Shown: positions 47,770 through 56,991 of the stretch, piece after piece | Numbering within the stretch: the first letter of the stretch is position 1 | Layout: the number at the start of each line of letters is the position of its first letter | NCBI GenBank assembly: GCA_025991245.1 | Contig: BQMJ01000055.1 | Span: 1-64,000 of the forward strand | Length of the DNA: 64,000 nt | Direction of reading: 5' to 3' | Origin: Galdieria partita | Taxonomy: Eukaryota > Rhodophyta > Bangiophyceae > Galdieriales > Galdieriaceae | Translations under genes and position numbers: made by a program | The notes under the pieces: model-generated | The model's database searches: none | What the model was told of the DNA's origin: nothing | The model's input: only the letters and a program-made list of their open reading frames with translations

Positions 47770-49020
47770 GGATACATAGTTCATTGCCAGTGTTGAGAAG
47801 AATAGATATAGAAAGGAAAACGAATATGCTTGTTTCGAATAAGTTGAAATATTGCTCTTACTGTAGGAAATCCAAATGGAAGCTTGCAGCTATCAAGCTT
47901 GCGAAAATGGAGAGTAATAATCTAGAGGAGTCGGTCACTTCGTTATCAGCTCTCGAAACAACAACTGTGGTAGATACTATTGCGACGGCTAAAGAGTCCA
48001 ACTTTTATAGAAAATTTCGCCATATTCCGAAAACTCTTAAAGACATGGAGTTTTTGTCCTTCAAATGGTAAGCCACATGAAGTTTGCATACTTGTTTTCA
48101 CTATTTTATCTAGGAAAGGAAAATATAATGTAAACTATTTTGTCGATGGAAGGAATAGTTCGGAACCCATTCTTTTAGTTCACGGCTTTGGTGCTTCCAT
48201 CGGGCACTGGAGGAAAAATATTCCTTTCTTTGTAGAAGCTGGCTATCGGGTGTACGCAGTGGACCTTCTAGGCTTCGGAGCTAGCGAAAAACCTCGTCTT
48301 AACGAGTATTCCCTTGAACTGTGGAAAGAGCTTTTAGTCGATTTCTGCTGTCACATGCAGCGAGACAAGGTATGTCTCTTGCAGTTTGATAACTTCTGCT
48401 AACCTCTTCCTTAGAAGTGGGTATTATGTGGCAATAGTATTGGTGCGCTTTTGTGCTTGATGGTGGGTAGTGACTTTCCCAACCTGGTGGATTCCTTAAT
48501 TCTTCTCAATTGTGCGGGCGGTTTGACCTCTTTCCGTGAATCGGAACTATCTTTTCCTGGTGCTGTATTGTACCGTCTCGTGCGGCTTCTCTTGTTTAAT
48601 TCTTTGACTGGACCCCTTTTTTTCCGAAGTTTTCGGACTCGAGAGAACATTTTAAAGTTGTTAAATCAGGTATATATCGATAAGGGGGCAGTTGACGAGT
48701 ATCTGCTAGAAATACTTCATCTTCCCTCACTAGATGAAGGAGCGGAACACGTATTCTTGAAGACACTTGGTGGCTCTCCTGGTCCTTCACCTGAGAAGTT
48801 ACTTCCAAACATATCTTGTCCCATATTGATGCTATGGGGAGAAGATGATCCTTGGACACCCTATCGTAAAGGCTTCCATCCTGGTATCAAGTTTCCGGAG
48901 TACAATAAGAACCTCAAGCTCATTTCGCTTCCTAAAACTGGACACTGTCCTCATGATGAAAGACCTCAACAAGTCCATGAAATCTTACTTCCATGGCTCC
49001 AAAACAATAAAAACATATGA
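47763..49020 (+). CDS. Alpha/beta hydrolase, pheophytinase-like branch
   Basis: Three exons (47763-48067, 48114-48369, 48415-49020) give 388 residues. The oxyanion block ILLVHGFGASIGHWRKNI, the nucleophile elbow GNSIGA (S195), the acid in LMLWGEDDPWTP (D331 or D332) and H364 in TGHCPHDERP form a complete catalytic set. The long N-terminal part (~110 residues, basic, Ser/Thr-rich) suggests an organelle leader. Similar plastid hydrolases in plants include pheophytinase, but many relatives have unknown substrates, so dephytylation is only one option. If the minus-strand gene at 47769 is real, the in-frame ATG at 47826 is a better start. Confidence 0.82.
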
Positions 49021-49078
49021 ATAATGGCTAAACCCCATTTCCAATTTTATCAAAAACGACAACTTAACTCTAGAAATA

Positions 49079-50155
49079 TCAATACCAACTTTTGCAAATT
49101 CTTCGGTTCAAATATCTCTTTCGCAAGTCATAATGACGCTTTATACCACTTTCGAGCGAATAAACGGAAGTAAAGCATGGAATATCAATACTCGCAGAAA
49201 AGTTGCTGTACGAAGTTGTCCGCGCTTGTTGCTTTCTTTGTATCAAATAACGCGAAATGCCTTCATAAAGTGAAAGTGTAATTGCTGCTAATGGAGCAAG
49301 GAACATAACCCGTGGAATAACACCTTTAAAAAGGGCAGGTGGACCTTCTTCGGTAAAAATCCTTTGAAGAGTAGGAAAGATACCTTTGTATTGTAGTGTA
49401 TCCGACACTCTCTGAGTCATCAACCTTGTCTTCACAACATCCACTGGAGTCATAATAACTGCCGCAAGAGTACCTCCAGCACCGGCAAGAAAAAGATTTT
49501 CACGGTTGGTGGGAAGCCTCTTCGTGAGACGACCAAAGAGTCTCTTTAGTTGAGCATGGAATAAAAATGAAAGCGCATTCCACGGAACATCACGAGAGAT
49601 TGTAGCAAAATATCCCTTGTAGAGGCCTCTAACTCCCTCCTCCCTAAGAACTGTTGGTAATGCTACGATAACGTTGGGATAAATATCTGCCTGGATACGC
49701 TGTTTCAAAACTTCTTGTGGGACCCTTATAACTGACGCCGCAAGAGCTCCACCTGCCCCAGCTAATAAGTCTCGCAAAGCTTGGAACTTAACACTTGGCA
49801 AAAGAGTTTGTAGCCTCTCCTTGCAAAATTCATATGAGAGGAATTGAATAGCTCCTGCAGGAACAGCTAAAACGATCTGCGGAATAACTCCTTTTGTAAA
49901 AACTACTGGTGACCAATTCCTTTTCACACCCTTGGCTTGTAATCTGGTCCGGACAACGTCGACAGGGTGCAGAAAAGTTTGGGCAACTCCCCTTGCAATC
50001 GCTCCACTTAGCAGTTTCTCTTGGAAGTTTAGTTCATAAGAAATATTTCCTTCAACTGCGGCAGTTTTGCTTTGCAATTTCTTCGAATCTTTAAACAAGC
50101 ATTAGTCTTGCGTTACTAGTGATGCCAAAACGTACCCCTTACTCCTCTTCTTCAT
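49079..50155 (-). CDS. Mitochondrial carrier, S-adenosylmethionine-type
   Basis: Two exons: 50155-50143 (ATG and four codons) and 50088-49079, joined over a 54-bp intron in phase 1; about 340 residues. Three carrier repeats each hold a P-x-(D/E)-x-x-(K/R) signature: HPVDVVRTRL, VPQEVLKQRI and TPVDVVKTRL. The second repeat's VPQEVLKQRIQADIYPNV closely resembles the SAMC/SLC25A26 group, which exchanges cytosolic S-adenosylmethionine for S-adenosylhomocysteine; some plant members also serve plastids. The start was chosen because the long frame has no in-frame ATG and this tiny exon restores one. The last ~55 residues are a lineage-specific tail. It shares a 43-bp divergent spacer with the glutaredoxin gene. 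Confidence 0.85.
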
Positions 50156-50198
50156 CAAACTGAATTCAGACTATTCGTTTTTTCAATTGGTGGATGAG
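50156..50198. promoter_or_regulatory. 43-bp spacer between divergent start codons
   Basis: Only 43 bp separate the start codons of the SAM-type carrier (minus) and the CGFS glutaredoxin (plus), so promoter and leader elements of both must lie within this spacer or inside the genes. No TATA box or other element is distinctive. The in-frame TTG at 50187 extends the glutaredoxin frame but not to an ATG. Confidence 0.35.
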
Positions 50199-50969
50199 AT
50201 GAGATTTGTTTCGTTTCTAAGCCTCAGTAATTTTTCCAGGTTCTATAGTAAAAGTCCAGTATCCAGAGTTGTTTGCAAGTCAATTTATCACTCCTCACAT
50301 TATTCTATTTCCAGTGAAGTTGCGAACGCAAGTCCGTGTTCATTGAGAGTCTGTAAAAGTTCTTTGAGTTTGCCTTTATTGAGACACAGGAGTGGCCAAT
50401 ATTGTCTGTCCTCAACCAGTCGCTTCAGTAAAGTAGACCAGGACTCTGATGCCGACTTTAAGCCGAAGATAAAGAAACCAGTAACTGCTGGCATTCAGGA
50501 CGTTATTAAGCAGGTTGAGTAACTTGTTTTGTGTGACTGTATGAAACTCACTGTTTGTTTTGTAGCAAGTAGACAATGCCGACGTCGTGCTGTACATGAA
50601 AGGCTCCCCTTCATCACCTATGTGTGGATTCAGCTTTAAAGTAGTGCAAATATTGAATAGCTTGGGTAGGAGTGGATTTTTTGTTGCGTGTAACAACTTA
50701 CACTCGTTCTATTCCAGGTGTTGAATATCAAGCATACAACGTTCTGGCGGACGAAACCTTGCGACAAGGTATTAAGGACTTTAGGTGAGTAAAACTTGTA
50801 AGTTTCTAGTGTCTTTCTTACTGTGTACGTTAGCAACTGGCCAACCATTCCACAGCTATATGTGAAAGGCGAGTTTGTTGGAGGCTGTGACATCATAGAG
50901 AATATGTACCGTTCAGGGGAGCTGCAAGCTTTACTTTCAAGCTACTCTCGAAATACTCAGAGCTCATAG
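50199..50969 (+). CDS. Monothiol CGFS glutaredoxin, organellar
   Basis: Four exons (50199-50513, 50566-50665, 50718-50784, 50834-50969) give 205 residues. The active site MCGFSFK (Cys ~125) follows LYMKGSP, and the substrate loop [18 protein letters not shown] binds glutathione. CGFS glutaredoxins carry [2Fe-2S] clusters for transfer; the single-domain form with a long Ser/Arg-rich leader (~95 residues) matches mitochondrial Grx5/GRXS15 or plastid GRXS14. The leader composition cannot decide the organelle. The divergent neighbour is a mitochondrial SAM carrier, which slightly favours mitochondria, since SAM-dependent lipoate and biotin synthases need Fe-S clusters. All three splices are phase-consistent. 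Confidence 0.9.
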
Positions 50970-51082
50970 CCATGGTTAGGTCAATATAAAGTGCGGAATG
51001 CGTTTCAATTTCAGAAAAGAGAGTCTTCCTTATTACTTTGTATGGTCACTGTGTGGTTACTTCAGAATATTATATCTCTATA

Positions 51083-51625
51083 TCACTTTTTCGGTGAACT
51101 TGAACTAGCTTTTCTCTTCTCTTCCTTATATTTTGCCTTGGCGAGTTGAATACGCAGCAACTCAGGAACATATTCTTTGAGGCCGGACGGACCCAGTTTC
51201 AAACTTTCTGTCAAGAGTTCTGGGTAAACGCCTTCTACCTTCAAATCAACATAAACTGGTGCCAAGGAACCAATCTCGTTTTTGTGAAACTTTAGTTGCG
51301 GAAAACTGTACAAGTCTGGTATCACCAACTGCTTGTCGGGAGTTCTCCTGAAAGCTGAGAAGACAACCCCTTGTGTCAAAAACTCATACATTCGTTCACC
51401 TTTCAGGGACAAAAACAACATCTTTCTGATTATTTGTGCATCCTTTTGTCCGATCCACTCCATTGCCAGCATTTGATTGGCCATAGGTACACCGGGAGGT
51501 AACACCCCTGTTTTGAGAATACACTGATATAGGCGTGGAATCTTTCCAATATCCTTCGGTCCAATTTTGTTAATAAGCAAAGGTCTTACTATGCTTTCAT
51601 AATATTCTTGCAATAGAGGTCTCAT
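51083..51625 (-). CDS. Divergent ribosomal protein uL5 family, probably mitochondrial
   Basis: Single exon, 180 residues from the ATG at 51625. The start LLQEYYESIVRPLLINKIG, then KIPRLYQCILKTGVL, IGQKDAQIIRK and LKGERMYEFL follow the order of blocks in uL5 (L5/L11 family: RYxxxIxPxL, VPRLEKIV, TGQKP, LRGxRMYEFL). The C-terminal half is more divergent and ends in a Lys/Ser-rich tail (KEEKRKASSSSPKK). The divergence, together with a separate cytosolic uL5 expected elsewhere, suggests a mitochondrial ribosomal protein moved to the nucleus. A presequence is not evident from this start; the frame is open for 18 more codons upstream (TTG), so an upstream exon is likely. Confidence 0.55.
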   Translation of the reverse strand: MRPLLQEYYESIVRPLLINKIGPKDIGKIPRLYQCILKTGVLPPGVPMANQMLAMEWIGQKDAQIIRKMLFLSLKGERMYEFLTQGVVFSAFRRTPDKQLVIPDLYSFPQLKFHKNEIGSLAPVYVDLKVEGVYPELLTESLKLGPSGLKEYVPELLRIQLAKAKYKEEKRKASSSSPKK

Positions 51626-52035
51626 AACAAGAGTCTCTGTTGTTTCTAGGAAAGCAGCACAATAAAGAGTGGATCTCAATTTTGAGTCACTTCTAAATCA
51701 ATTGTCCAAATTTTGACGATTTTCTGTCTTCTTCATTTGTGAAAGACTGTTGAGGAAACTAACAAAAGATCTCTTCATCCAAAAAGTATTGGCAAACTTC
51801 CTCTTCATAAAGAAGATATCAAATAATGTAGCTTTCATAAAATTATGGTACAAAGTTGCTATCGCTTGCATACAGAAGATGTACGTGTTGCTGCTTGAAT
51901 TATCTTAAAGTTTGAGTATATTTTCTGATCAGATTTTTTCAAGAGCTACAAATCATTAGACAAAACGTCAGAATAGCAAAATTGGAAAATGGCGCACTTA
52001 CTAATGGGTAGCTCGATTTTGAATTTGCAAAGTAA
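51626..52035. other. Divergent intergenic region
   Basis: Promoter space between the uL5-like and the ubiquitin protease genes. It may hide a short 5' exon of the uL5-like gene, but no phase-consistent exon was found. Confidence 0.4.
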
Positions 52036-53211
52036 ATGACTTCATCTTTGAAGCGTTCCCGCGTGGAATGTGACCTAGACTCGAAAGTTTTCTTGCAGTC
52101 ACGAAGTGAAGGTTCCATTGTACCCTCAAGACGTATTTCAAAGGTACCACTAGGTTTGGCAAACCTAGGAAATACTTGCTTTATGAGTGCAGTGATACAG
52201 GTCTTGTTTCACTTGAAAGATTTTAGAAAACTAATTTTATTTGAAGAAAATTGGAATATTTCGAACAGGGCGAAACCCTATTCGTACAGTTTAGAACAGG
52301 AATTAGCAATCGCCAAGTCCTTAAGAAACTTGTTTCTTCAGCTGGAAACAGGTAACGGAATACAAAACTACGTTTCTCCGATCAGTCTTCATATGTGCCT
52401 TAAAAAACATGCAAATGAACTCTTCAACTTCCAGCAACAAGATGCTCACGAATTTCTGCGTTTTTTGATTGGCAGCATCCAAAACCTATTTGCTTGCAGA
52501 AAAAAGACAGCGTTGACATCCGAAGATGCAAACTTTGTTTCGAACAGTGGGCGACAACCAAAGGATCTTATTGAAGCTTTGTTCGGTGGCACAGTTGTGA
52601 CCAAGACGCGTTGTTTAGAATGTGAAAATGAAACTAGGCACGAAGAGACTTTTATGGACATTAGTCTTCCAGTTCGTGGACGTCGTTCGATAAGTTGGGC
52701 CATATCAGATTGCTGCAGAAGAGAAGTTTTGATGGGGAACAACAAATATGCTTGTGATAGTTGCTTAACATATACCGAGGCTGAAAGATACTGGAGTTTT
52801 CTCAAGCTACCTCCTCTTCTTATCTTTCATTTGAAACTCTTTTCAGAGAATACAAGGAAAGTGAATCAGGTTACTCCTTGTCCTCTAGAATTGAAGATGA
52901 CGAAATGGTGTGATTCCAACGTTGAAGAAACCAGCAAAACTTATCGATTATCCGCAATCATAGTTCATCAAGGCTTTGGTCTAGGTGAAGGTCATTATTA
53001 CACATTTGTGTCCAGTTACTTGACAGATGATATACATCATCTCAAGGATGAAGTTATTCAAGACAGTGCCCGTAACTATTCCTTTCCGTGGTTTTGTCTT
53101 AACGATACTGAAACATTCATTATTTCGGAATCGGACTTGATGCAAAGACTGTTTGAGTCGTTCAATTCTATAGAAACTCCATATCTTCTGTTTTATATGA
53201 AAGAAGCTTGA
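52036..53211 (+). CDS. Ubiquitin-specific protease (USP/UBP)
   Basis: Intronless, 391 residues, almost entirely a USP catalytic domain. The Cys box is GLANLGNTCFMSAVIQVL (C48) and the His box is GHYYTFV (H320) with the following WFCLND. The intervening QQDAHEFLRFL and the zinc-binding pairs CLEC and CDSC are present, so the fingers subdomain is intact. The layout (short, no zf-UBP in front) resembles the USP3/22/Ubp8 and USP36/42 groups. It removes ubiquitin from proteins; histone H2A/H2B deubiquitination is one possible role if it is a Ubp8 relative, but no zf-UBP is visible to support SAGA membership. Confidence 0.9.
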   Translation: MTSSLKRSRVECDLDSKVFLQSRSEGSIVPSRRISKVPLGLANLGNTCFMSAVIQVLFHLKDFRKLILFEENWNISNRAKPYSYSLEQELAIAKSLRNLFLQLETGNGIQNYVSPISLHMCLKKHANELFNFQQQDAHEFLRFLIGSIQNLFACRKKTALTSEDANFVSNSGRQPKDLIEALFGGTVVTKTRCLECENETRHEETFMDISLPVRGRRSISWAISDCCRREVLMGNNKYACDSCLTYTEAERYWSFLKLPPLLIFHLKLFSENTRKVNQVTPCPLELKMTKWCDSNVEETSKTYRLSAIIVHQGFGLGEGHYYTFVSSYLTDDIHHLKDEVIQDSARNYSFPWFCLNDTETFIISESDLMQRLFESFNSIETPYLLFYMKEA

Positions 53212-53355
53212 ATGGGGGGACATAAGTAGATATGAATACTGTAACATATTGAGTAAACGCCATTCATCCAAGGGTACCATATGTTCGTTCATGTTATGTA
53301 GATATATGAGAAGATGAGGGTATATTGTTTCTTAATGGAATGGAAGGAATGCTAT

Positions 53356-55220
53356 TTAATAGGCAAAGATTTGTAAAGACCAAGGTTCAACTACAAAACA
53401 TATCTGATTGTCACTTTGTCGACTCTTGGGAAACGAGCTGCCTGTAAAGAGCTCTACCAGTTCGATATTATCCATTTCTGCTACGGCTTCATCAAACGGA
53501 ATACAACCAATCCCCTGACTATCACTATGATTGATTACAACAAGGCGATAAATAACTTTGTTGTTATCAGAAGTATCTATCCATCTCCATTTCCATGCCA
53601 TTAGTCTCCAGGCTTCTGGTTGCTGTTCTTTTTCAATGTTTATATATGACCAATTTCCTTGATGAAATATGTCATGACTAAGAATTTGATTAAGTTTGTT
53701 GTAAAATGCTAATGTCTCTGGATCCTCTGGTTCCCATGCCGCTCGACGGAGATGAATGTCCAACTGATTTTTCTTTCCTTGCCATTCTCCATGAAACTGG
53801 AAGCGAATACCAGGCAATGTAAAGCTGATGGAAGCTGCCGAATTGGCTATGGCTCGAGATCCAAAATATTTTGTGGCTCGAGGTTCATCATGGTTCTCCA
53901 CAAAATGTGCACTATGGGCCAAAAATTGTTCCGATTTCGAACTTAGATAGGAACGAATATTGTCCAAATTATTACTGTGGATGATATCATATAAAGTTTT
54001 GTCATAAGTAGCGTCAAAGCCAAGATCTTGAAGTTGTTGATCCAAATTCCAGTATACCTCTGCCATTAAGATGGTATTAGGATACGTCAATCTCAATTTC
54101 TGTATAGCCTCTTCCCAAAATTCCTTATCCGGTCTATTGTAATGGTTCTTTCTCAAAATATCGCCCCAAGTCTTTATCAAAGTCAGATAAATGGATACGG
54201 ACAAATTCAAGTTATACCTTCTCAATAACATCATTCAAGATAAGCATGGCCATGTCTACTCGGATGCCATCACACATACTTGCAACTTTCATCAAATTGC
54301 ATATCATAGCATTTCGTAAACTCTGATTCCAATAATTGAGTTGCGCAGAGTCCTTCCAAGCTCCACTATAGGGATCCTACTCATACTATTTACTCTCTTG
54401 CTACCCTAAAAGTGATCCGTCATACTCACTCTCCCGTATGCTCTACCATCTGGTAGGTATAGATCAGGCGAAGGATTGGCTCGTTCTTCTGGGGGTGCAA
54501 GTACGAAATATTCTCTCTTTGACAAGTCATTGGACCAAATGCAATCAACCTTGAGAAAAAAGAATATCAAACAGTGGCTATCACGCTAACAAAGCATCAC
54601 TTACTGCCATATGGTTCGGAACAAAATCAAGCATAAGTTTGAGATCCGCTGCCTTTAGCTTTTCTCTCAATGCTTTCAGTCCACGATCTCCACCAAGCTC
54701 ATCATTTACTGAATACTCCACAACAGCATATGGCGATCCGATAATATCGGCATCAGTACAATCGGGTAACTTTTCTAGAAAAAACTCCCGACTCTTTGGA
54801 TCTTTACGATCTAGTTGGACACCATAGTTTCCAATCTTCCATATTCCTTAGAAGAAGCAGACTTCAACTAATTGAACAGGATAGAGCTAGCTTACCTTGC
54901 ATCCAGACCATATCCACTCCTCCTGCCTTCAATTCATAAAACTCTGACAGAGGAATGTCTGCCAAAGAATTGATCCGCGTACCATACTTTTCCTTTAATT
55001 CATAAAGCCAAGCTCTTGAGCTTATTTCATACAGTATGAAACCTTTGCTGTTACTGTACTGCGGCAAGTCTCTATTCACAAGTAACTGCATAAAATCACC
55101 TCCAGTGTTTTTTGAAGGTGGCTTTTGAGGTCCAATATGGTGTAACAGATTTTCCTCTGTCCTTCTTCCACAGACAAAGTTTGTGACAAACAACAACAAG
55201 ATCACGCTGCAATAATTCAT
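53356..55220 (-). CDS. Secreted GH13 alpha-amylase family enzyme
   Basis: Five exons (55220-54896, 54846-54605, 54549-54430, 54376-54218, 54171-53356) give 553 residues. The first ~20 residues (NYCSVILLLFVTNFVCG) are a signal peptide. GH13 regions are in order: DFVPNHMA (I), DGIRVDMAM (II, with the nucleophile Asp), AEVYWNLD (III, with the acid/base Glu) and FVENHDEPR (IV). Region II lacks the usual Lys-His after the Asp, which is also seen in some subfamilies acting on sucrose, trehalose or glucosides. Secretion fits an acid-tolerant osmotroph that digests glucans outside the cell, or Golgi/vacuolar glucan trimming. The exact GH13 subfamily is not clear from sequence. Confidence 0.87.
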
Positions 55221-55421
55221 CTCAACAAATGTCCACAATCTTGAACGTACTGTGATATAATGAAGCTGTTGTAAACGTACACTATGTTACTAAGAAAAGT
55301 CCATTCCAATTATATTCAATACAGTGCCGATTAAACATATTCAATAGTCTTACAACTGACAAGATTCACTGCATGTGGATGAACTGTCCTAAGAAATTCT
55401 ATTGCCGTTTGAACAAATCTT

Positions 55422-56525
55422 ATGGAGAAGTTTCAAAAACTTGAAAAGATTGGTGAGGGGACTTATGGAGTTGTGTACAAAGCAAAGGACAAGGTTACTG
55501 GAGAACTTGTAGCTCTCAAAAAGATAAGGCTGGAACATGAAGAAGAGGGTAAAACACTTTTTACTTTTTATGCCGATTCTAGAATAGCTGTTATTTAGGC
55601 GTACCTTCCACAGCAATAAGAGAGATTTCTATTCTAAAGGAACTACAACATCCAAACATAGTAAGGTACGTCTTTTTGAAGCCCTGTGCTATGACTTGTA
55701 AGATTATTGTATTCTAGGCTTCGAGATGTTATCCATCTAGACTCCAAACTGTACCTGGTCTTTGAATATCTTGAACAAGATTTGAAACATTTTATGGATA
55801 GTTTGCCTCCTGGAAACTTGGACCCACTTTTAATCAAATCGTATCTGTACCAATTACTAAATGGATTGGCATATTGTCATGCAAACCGTATTCTTCACCG
55901 TGATCTCAAGCCTCAGAACTTGTTGATTGACAAGAGGGGCTTCTTGAAGCTTGCTGATTTTGGCCTCGCAAGAGCTTTTGGAATTCCTGTGCGACATTAT
56001 ACTCATGAAGTAGTAACTTTATGGTATGAATTTTAAACCGCTGATATAACTTTACTAGTTCTGAAAGTCAAGGCCAGGTATCGTGCTCCTGAAATTCTTC
56101 TTGGAGCACGAAGATATTCCACCGCAGTAGACATATGGTCGGCAGGGTGTATCTTTGCAGAGATGATATTGCGAATACCACTTTTTCCTGGAGATTCAGA
56201 GATTGATGAACTTTATAAAATTTTTCGTGCACTTGGTACACCCAATGAGCAAATATGGAAGGACGTTTGTTCTCTGCCAGATTATAAGACTACGTTTCCT
56301 AGTTGGTATGTCCCAATGTTTGACTAACTGTTCCGACTGACTCTGTTCAGGCCTTTTAGGCATATACGAGAAACGGTTCCATTTGCAGATGAAGCTGGCT
56401 TGGACCTGTTATCAAAAATGCTTGTTTACGATCCAAACTATCGGATAAGTGCTAGAGCGGCGTTGACGCATCCCTATTTTAGTGAAATCGCTCAAAATGT
56501 TGCTTCGTATGCGACGTACTTTTAG
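55422..56525 (+). CDS. CDKA: PSTAIRE cyclin-dependent kinase (CDKA/Cdc2 type)
   Basis: Five exons (55422-55548, 55599-55665, 55718-56023, 56078-56305, 56351-56525) give 300 residues. The Gly loop [11 protein letters not shown] carries the inhibitory T14/Y15 pair. Splicing the first intron gives the cyclin-binding PSTAIRE helix intact. [17 protein letters not shown] and the activation segment [19 protein letters not shown] follow, then [17 protein letters not shown]. The exact PSTAIRE motif and 300-residue length mark the A-type CDK that drives S and M phase. All introns are 45-54 bp and in phase. Confidence 0.95.
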
Positions 56526-56991
56526 CCTCTGTTGGATCACTGCATCTCGTGTATTGCAGGCTTGTTCTCAATTTTTAATACAATATCGTCAAGAGTCCAC
56601 TTTTATATCATGATATTGACTATTCGTATCAACTCTTTCATTGGACAGTAATACTTGGTTTTCTTTGTCAATAATTTCCTTGCAGTAAAATGAAAACGCT
56701 TATAATGTGAACTTTGGACAGTTATCGTTTTAAGGATTATATACATAGCCTTGGATTCTGAATTTGCATAACCCTTAACTCGCCGTAACATTCAACAACG
56801 GAAAATAGGGGAATATCTGAGGAAAGTTGAAGGCACCAATTGCCTACTAAGATAACGTTCTTAAGAATAATTCTCCTTTTGTTAGAAAAATAGTTTGCAT
56901 GGTTGCTTCTCGTATGCGTACCTCCAACATATGAAGTAAGAGGAAAACTAAGAAAAGGTTGGCAACCCATTTCAAATTTTGGTTTCCGCGG
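56526..56991. other. Intergenic region
   Basis: Between the CDK stop and the ATR-like start. The ATR frame is open upstream from 56959 without an ATG. No other feature is supported. Confidence 0.45.
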
